Below, in pieces: positions 42,534 to 46,167 of a stretch of DNA of 46,167 nucleotides. A program made the translations under genes and the position numbers. Position 1 is the first letter of the stretch; every line of letters starts with the position of its first letter. The notes beneath the pieces are model-generated. The model worked only from the letters and a program-made list of their open reading frames with translations, was not told where the DNA came from and made no database searches. The DNA lies in NCBI GenBank assembly GCA_045600025.1, contig JAZRXC010000057.1:1-46167 (forward strand). Direction: 5' to 3'. This stretch comes from UBA3774 sp045600025. Lineage in GTDB: Bacteria; Bacillota; Clostridia; Lachnospirales; Lachnospiraceae.

Positions 42534-43970
42534 ATGAAGAAAATTGTCAAAAAAAGGACGCTTGCAGCGATCCTTTGCGTCGCTACCTTGCTTACTACGA
42601 TGCCGGATAGCGCCGTAGCAAAAACCAGACCAATTATTGAGGGCGGAATCACAGCCGATCTTTCGGGGCACTCCACAGATAGGGAGAGCTTCCTTAATAC
42701 TGTATCCGCTCCGCTTTCATCTGCGCTCGAGATAGCTAAGACTGCCATTTCACTTAACAATGGCACATTTACCCCGCCGGCTCCCGAAGAGCATCCGGCA
42801 GTTTCCGCTATCGAAGAAAAAAAGGAATTTGAGCAAAACAGTCTTTACAATTCACTGGCTATATCGCAGGTTCAGAATTATGTAAATATCAGAAAGCAAC
42901 CGGATGTTAATTCCGAAGTAGTAGGAAAGATTTACAATAATGCCGCCGCCAGAATAATCGATCAGGTCGAAGCTGCTGACGGAACTTGGTATCAGATAAA
43001 GTCGGGTACAGTTGAAGGATTTATCAAGGCTTCATTCTTCGTAATAGGTGAAGAAGCTGAAAAACTTGCCACGGAGATAGGACATGTTAATGCAAAGATT
43101 AACACGGAGCTTCTTCGTATGCGTAAGGAACCTAACCTTGACAGTAAGACTATCACTACATTATCAAGGGGCGAGACCTACAGAGTAGTAGAGCAGGGCG
43201 ACGAATTCACAAAGCTGTCCATAGATGATGAGTTATTCGGTTATGTAAAGAACGATTATATCGAAGTAACCGTAGAATATCAGGAAGCAATTTCTCTCGA
43301 AGAGGAAGCTGCAAAGAAGGCCGAGCAGGAGCGCCTTGCCAAGGTTGCACGCGATGCTGCAAAGAAACTCGAAGAGGAAAAGAAAAAGCAGAATCCTACG
43401 ACTGAAGGAACTAAGGCAACGACGGCAGAGAAGACTACGGAGGCACCTAAACCCACAGAGCCCACCACGACTGAACCTAAGACTACGGAAGGGCCTACCA
43501 CTACAGCGCCCACGACTACGGAGGCACCTACTACTACCGCGCCTAAGACCACGGCTGAACCTAAGACCACAGCTGAGCCTCGGGACGGTGAGATATCGGC
43601 ATTGCGCGAGGCGATAGTAGCCACCGCAGTTCAGTACGCCGGAGTACTTCCTTATGTATGGGGCGGCGATAGCCTCGAGACCGGTGCCGATTGCTCCGGA
43701 TTCGTGCAGCAGATATTCTTGAAATTCAGTATTAATCTTCCGCGTGTATCATATGAGCAAGGAAAATCCGGAGTAGCAGTAAGCTCTGCAAATATGCGCC
43801 CCGGCGATCTTGTGTTCTATTCAAAGGACGGAGAGATAAATCATGTTGCAATATACATAGGCGATGGCCAGGTAGTACATGCGTCCAGTTCAACGTCAGT
43901 TCCCAATACTAAGATATCCGCGTGGAACTATCGTGAGGTAGCCGCCATCCGTAATGTAATCGGCGATTGA
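42534..43970 (+). CDS. Secreted NlpC/P60 peptidoglycan endopeptidase with two SH3b domains
   Basis: 478 residues from ATG 42534 (GGGA upstream); an ATG at 42510 lies inside the dyad and lacks a ribosome site. Signal peptide ends near residue 30 (MPDSAVA-K). SH3b domains at about 105-165 (YVNIRKQPDVNSEVVGKIY) and 180-245 (LLRMRKEPNLDSKTI), a Glu/Lys/Ala helix, a Thr/Pro-rich spacer with repeated TTxAPTTT units (about 285-350), then NlpC/P60: Cys387 in ADCSGFVQQ, His437 in NHVAIYIGDG, His449 in VVHASS, the catalytic triad. Cleaves within stem peptides outside the cell. Paralogue of the next gene. Confidence 0.93.
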   Translation: MKKIVKKRTLAAILCVATLLTTMPDSAVAKTRPIIEGGITADLSGHSTDRESFLNTVSAPLSSALEIAKTAISLNNGTFTPPAPEEHPAVSAIEEKKEFEQNSLYNSLAISQVQNYVNIRKQPDVNSEVVGKIYNNAAARIIDQVEAADGTWYQIKSGTVEGFIKASFFVIGEEAEKLATEIGHVNAKINTELLRMRKEPNLDSKTITTLSRGETYRVVEQGDEFTKLSIDDELFGYVKNDYIEVTVEYQEAISLEEEAAKKAEQERLAKVARDAAKKLEEEKKKQNPTTEGTKATTAEKTTEAPKPTEPTTTEPKTTEGPTTTAPTTTEAPTTTAPKTTAEPKTTAEPRDGEISALREAIVATAVQYAGVLPYVWGGDSLETGADCSGFVQQIFLKFSINLPRVSYEQGKSGVAVSSANMRPGDLVFYSKDGEINHVAIYIGDGQVVHASSSTSVPNTKISAWNYREVAAIRNVIGD

Positions 43971-43994
43971 TAATAAAAAATTCAGATTTTATTT

Positions 43995-44028
43995 ACCCCT
44001 GTGCCGTTGACGGTAACAGGGGTTTTTT
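43995..44028 (+). terminator. Terminator after the first NlpC/P60 gene
   Basis: Stem ACCCCTGT (43995-44002) with ACAGGGGT (44016-44023), inner CCG/CGG, loop TTGA, then a run of six T ending at 44028. The next gene's -35 box occupies the loop. Confidence 0.88.
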
Positions 44029-44035
44029 ATATAAT
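44007..44035 (+). promoter_or_regulatory. Promoter of the second NlpC/P60 gene, overlapping the terminator
   Basis: TTGACG (44007-44012) in the terminator loop, 17-bp spacer through the 3' arm and T-run, consensus TATAAT (44030-44035), 29 bases before the ATG. Confidence 0.7.
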
Positions 44036-44064
44036 AAAATTGTTATCTTTTGGAGCAAATATTC

Positions 44065-45312
44065 ATGAAACATTTTCGGATTAACAAAAGAATAACTTCA
44101 CTTGTATTGGCGATTATTACCGCTGTTTCTTCGCCTGCGGCTGTTATGGCAAAAAGCCTCGGGGATTTTTCCGTACTAAAAGGAGCTAATCTTTCATCAT
44201 ATTATAAGCCGCTCATTCATGGCGCGGGATTTGCCAATCTTTTTATTAACGGCAGTGGTGCGCGCGAACACGCATCTGTGCTTGCGCTTGAAGCACGACT
44301 TGAAGGACATTCGGCTTTATTTGCGGATATAGCAATTACCGATGTTGACGCTTATGTTAATATCCGCAAGGAACCCAGTCCCGAAGCCGAGATAGTAGGT
44401 AAGATATACGGTAAGTCAGCCGCGCATATTGATGATACTGTAACAAATGAAACCGGCAAGTGGTATAAGATTCATTCCGGCAGCTGCCGCGGATATATAA
44501 GCGCTCAGTATTTTGTTACAGGCGCTGAGGCTGAGGAGATGGCAAAAGAAGTCGGTCAGATGTATGTGACCGTTAAGGCAGAGACGCTTAGACTACGTGA
44601 GAAGCCGGATATTAATTCAGAGACACTTGCTTTGCTTTCTTCCGATGACAGGTTCAACGTTGTAGGCGAAGAGGGCGAATGGGTTAAGATTAAAGTCGAT
44701 GATGACCTCGTTGGATATGCGATGTCTGATTATGTTGAATTTGCCGTTAAATATAAAGAAGCGATTTCAATAGAAGAGGAGCTTGCAGAGATAGCTCGCC
44801 AGAAGAGACTTGCCGAGCAGCGTGCTCAGGCAGAGAAGAAAGCGAACACCTCTTCATCGACAAAAGCCGCATCTACTACCAGCCCAACTAAAGCAACTTC
44901 AAGTACAACTTCGAAGGTAACCGGAGATCCGGGCGCATCTGCCGGTAGCGTTTCCGAACGGCGCTGGGCACTTGTTGAGTATGCGTGCTCGTTTGTTGGT
45001 GAGCTTAGATATGTAACAGGCGGTAACAGCCTTGAGACCGGTACTGACTGTTCGGGATTTGTTCAGCAGGTATTTAAGAAGTTCGGCATTAGCCTGCCAC
45101 GTGTTTCGGATGATCAGGGTTATTGCGGAGATAGTGTTTCCGCTGAGAAGATGCGTCCCGGTGACATAGTTTATTACGGAGGGCATGTTGCCATCTATAT
45201 CGGCGACGGACAGGTAGTTCATTGCTCCAGCCCCGATTCGGATCCGAACACTAAGATTTCTTCATGGAATTATCGTACTCCTAAGAGAATAGCTAATGTT
45301 TGGGGTGATTGA
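44065..45312 (+). CDS. Secreted NlpC/P60 peptidoglycan endopeptidase with two SH3b domains
   Basis: 415 residues from ATG 44065 (GGAG upstream; TTG 44050 is in frame but unlikely). Signal peptide ends near PAAVMA-K. SH3b domains begin at YVNIRKEPSPEAE and LRLREKPDINSET, then a charged helix, a shorter Ser/Thr spacer (KAASTTSPTKATSS) and the NlpC/P60 domain: Cys329 in TDCSGFVQQ, His374 in GHVAIYIGDG, His386 in VVHCSS. Same plan as the preceding gene; the spacer is shorter and an extra Cys follows the last His. Tandem duplication is likely. Confidence 0.93.
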   Translation: MKHFRINKRITSLVLAIITAVSSPAAVMAKSLGDFSVLKGANLSSYYKPLIHGAGFANLFINGSGAREHASVLALEARLEGHSALFADIAITDVDAYVNIRKEPSPEAEIVGKIYGKSAAHIDDTVTNETGKWYKIHSGSCRGYISAQYFVTGAEAEEMAKEVGQMYVTVKAETLRLREKPDINSETLALLSSDDRFNVVGEEGEWVKIKVDDDLVGYAMSDYVEFAVKYKEAISIEEELAEIARQKRLAEQRAQAEKKANTSSSTKAASTTSPTKATSSTTSKVTGDPGASAGSVSERRWALVEYACSFVGELRYVTGGNSLETGTDCSGFVQQVFKKFGISLPRVSDDQGYCGDSVSAEKMRPGDIVYYGGHVAIYIGDGQVVHCSSPDSDPNTKISSWNYRTPKRIANVWGD

Positions 45313-45327
45313 TTTATAGCATAATTC

Positions 45328-45356
45328 AGGCGGCAGATTAATCTGCCGCCTTTTTA
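45328..45356. terminator. Bidirectional terminator after the second NlpC/P60 gene
   Basis: A perfect 24-bp palindrome, AGGCGGCAGAT and its complement around TA, followed by TTTTTATT on the plus strand. It lies between convergent genes, and can serve HPF as well. Confidence 0.85.
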
Positions 45357-45389
45357 TTGCGATTATTTAATTGTCAAATACATTTGCCC

Positions 45390-45923
45390 TTATTCTGTTT
45401 CGATTAATCCGTAAGTGTCGCCTTTGCGCTTATACACAACGGCTATCTTGTCGGTGTCGGAGTTGCGGAATACGAAGAAATTGTGTCCGAGCATCTCCAT
45501 CTGGAGGCAAGCTTCCTCGGGGTCCATCGGCTTTACGTCGAAACGCTTGGTGCGGACTATGCGGATTTCATCGTCATCAGGTTTTTCTTCTGCTTCTTCC
45601 TGATACAGAGAAGTAAAGCTGCCGCCGGCCTGATATTTGTCTATCAGTTTTTTGCGGTACTTTACGAGCTGGCGCTCCAGTACATCTGCGGCCAAATCGA
45701 TTGAGGTGAACATGTCATCGGATGTTTCCTCTGCGCGGATACATCCGCCTTTGATGGGTATCATGATTTCGACCTTTTTTTCATCACGTTCTGCTGAGAA
45801 GCAAACGTATGCTGAGCTTTCATCGGGAAAATATTTTGCGAGTTTATTTCCGATCTTTTTCTCAACACGATCTTTGAGACTTTGACGTAAGTCAACATTT
45901 TTTCCTGTGTAGGTAAATATCAT
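45390..45923 (-). CDS. hpf: Ribosome hibernation promoting factor, long form
   Basis: 177 residues, the long HPF of Firmicutes. The N-terminal domain (MIFTYTGKNVDLRQSLKDRVEKK, residues 1-20 and on) sits in the decoding centre; the C-terminal domain from about 120 (RIVRTKRFDVKPMDPEEACLQMEMLGHNFFVFRN, in part) dimerises two 30S subunits to make 100S ribosomes in stationary phase. AAAGGAGAT sets the ATG. Own promoter. Confidence 0.95.
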   Translation of the reverse strand: MIFTYTGKNVDLRQSLKDRVEKKIGNKLAKYFPDESSAYVCFSAERDEKKVEIMIPIKGGCIRAEETSDDMFTSIDLAADVLERQLVKYRKKLIDKYQAGGSFTSLYQEEAEEKPDDDEIRIVRTKRFDVKPMDPEEACLQMEMLGHNFFVFRNSDTDKIAVVYKRKGDTYGLIETE

Positions 45924-45953
45924 GTGACCATCTCCTTTCTTGTTTCTGTTATA

Positions 45954-45982
45954 ATCATACCATAAAGATGGCTTGTAAACAA
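45954..45982 (-). promoter_or_regulatory. Putative promoter of hpf
   Basis: Minus-strand TTGTTT (45977-45982), 17-bp spacer, TATGAT (45954-45959), 30 bases before the ATG. The -35 is weak. Confidence 0.45.
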
Positions 45983-45999
45983 TGCTTTGCTACGCAACG

Positions 46000-46033
46000 A
46001 AAAAGAAACTGCATATTTCGCAGTTCCTTTTTT
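46000..46033 (-). terminator. Terminator of the cold-shock gene
   Basis: Stem 46005-46012 with 46020-46027 (core AACTGC/GCAGTT, one mismatch), seven-base loop, T-rich on the minus side and also on the plus side. It lies between the cold-shock stop and the hpf promoter. Confidence 0.7.
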
Positions 46034-46081
46034 GCCAAAGTAATCGTGTATTTCAAGACCCGAATGGGTTATCAGTACGGA

Positions 46082-46167
46082 TTATAATTTGGTGACGTTG
46101 GTTGCCTGAGGTCCCTTAGCGCCTTCTACTACGTCGAACTCTACTTCCTGTCCTTCGTCGAGAGACT
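46082..46167 (-). CDS. Cold-shock protein, 3' end only
   Basis: The last 28 codons of a CspA-type protein run off the right edge. The visible end SLDEGQEVEFDVVEGAKGPQ and then ATNVTKL is the conserved C-terminal beta-strand pair of bacterial cold-shock single-strand nucleic acid-binding proteins (about 66 residues when complete). The start and promoter are outside the window. Confidence 0.93.
   Translation of the reverse strand, partial: SLDEGQEVEFDVVEGAKGPQATNVTKL

Noticed and set aside
43280..43624. Antisense Val/Gly/Ser-repeat frame
   Set aside because: Produced by reading the Thr/Pro-codon repeats of the NlpC/P60 spacer backwards.
44030..44064. WalR box before the second NlpC/P60 gene
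   Set aside because: Only one half-site (TGTTAT) is present; no partner at five-base spacing.
1..46167. CRISPR arrays, insertion sequences, prophage or integrase genes
   Set aside because: No regularly spaced repeats, transposase/integrase motifs or terminal inverted repeats with target duplications were seen.

Overview
The window looks like chromosomal DNA from an anaerobic low-to-mid-GC Firmicute of class Clostridia (Lachnospiraceae or Family XIII-like; the genus cannot be fixed from sequence alone). Supporting signs are the dnaE-pfkA pair, a bifunctional Rel with the RxKD signature, PyrR attenuation of a uracil permease, HemZ, RNase J, YerC, a long-form HPF, VanW and NlpC/P60 proteins with Thr/Pro linkers, AGGAGG-type ribosome sites and SigA-like promoters. 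No phage, insertion sequence or CRISPR array is visible.

Layout. 1-2205 (minus): a truncated unknown gene and a DUF1846 protein. 2343-10615 (plus): dnaE, pfkA, rel, an MBL-fold hydrolase and an Fe-S protein. 10657-12746: pyrR-uraA under a PyrR-responsive attenuator. 12726-15356: hemZ and tyrS; tyrS carries an in-frame amber codon at codon 103. 15440-15904: five tRNAs (Glu, CAU, Asp, Leu-UAA, Leu-UAG). 16030-18938: an amidohydrolase, then, convergent, an ECF S component with a DUF4430 secreted protein and a small membrane protein. 19057-21966: GT2-ROK glucokinase-GT4. 21967-23316 (minus): glutamate dehydrogenase. 23533-24480: Ddl. 24481-27504 (minus): a compact NAD-salvage operon, pncA-nadE-adenylyltransferase-pncB. 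27692-29296: serA, with convergent queT overlapping its end. 29770-30250: a gene-free, GC-rich stretch full of inverted repeats. 30357-42078: a chain of overlapping genes for surface polysaccharide (VanW, initiating phosphoglycosyltransferase, three GT2 enzymes, three O-antigen ligase/polymerase-like proteins) ending in RNase J. 42136-45312: YerC and two paralogous SH3-NlpC/P60 cell-wall hydrolases. 45390-46167 (minus): HPF and the end of a cold-shock protein gene.

Points of most interest: the broken but otherwise intact tyrS; the structured intergenic island at 29855-30240; two places where a promoter -35 box lies in the loop of the preceding gene's terminator (hemZ, second NlpC/P60); probable leaderless starts for hemZ and queT; three tandem Wzy-like genes translationally coupled to RNase J; a self-contained nicotinamide-to-NAD operon with a dyad at the pncA/serA divergent promoters; and an ECF S component paired with a DUF4430 protein. 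All functional calls come from reading motifs; no database search was run.
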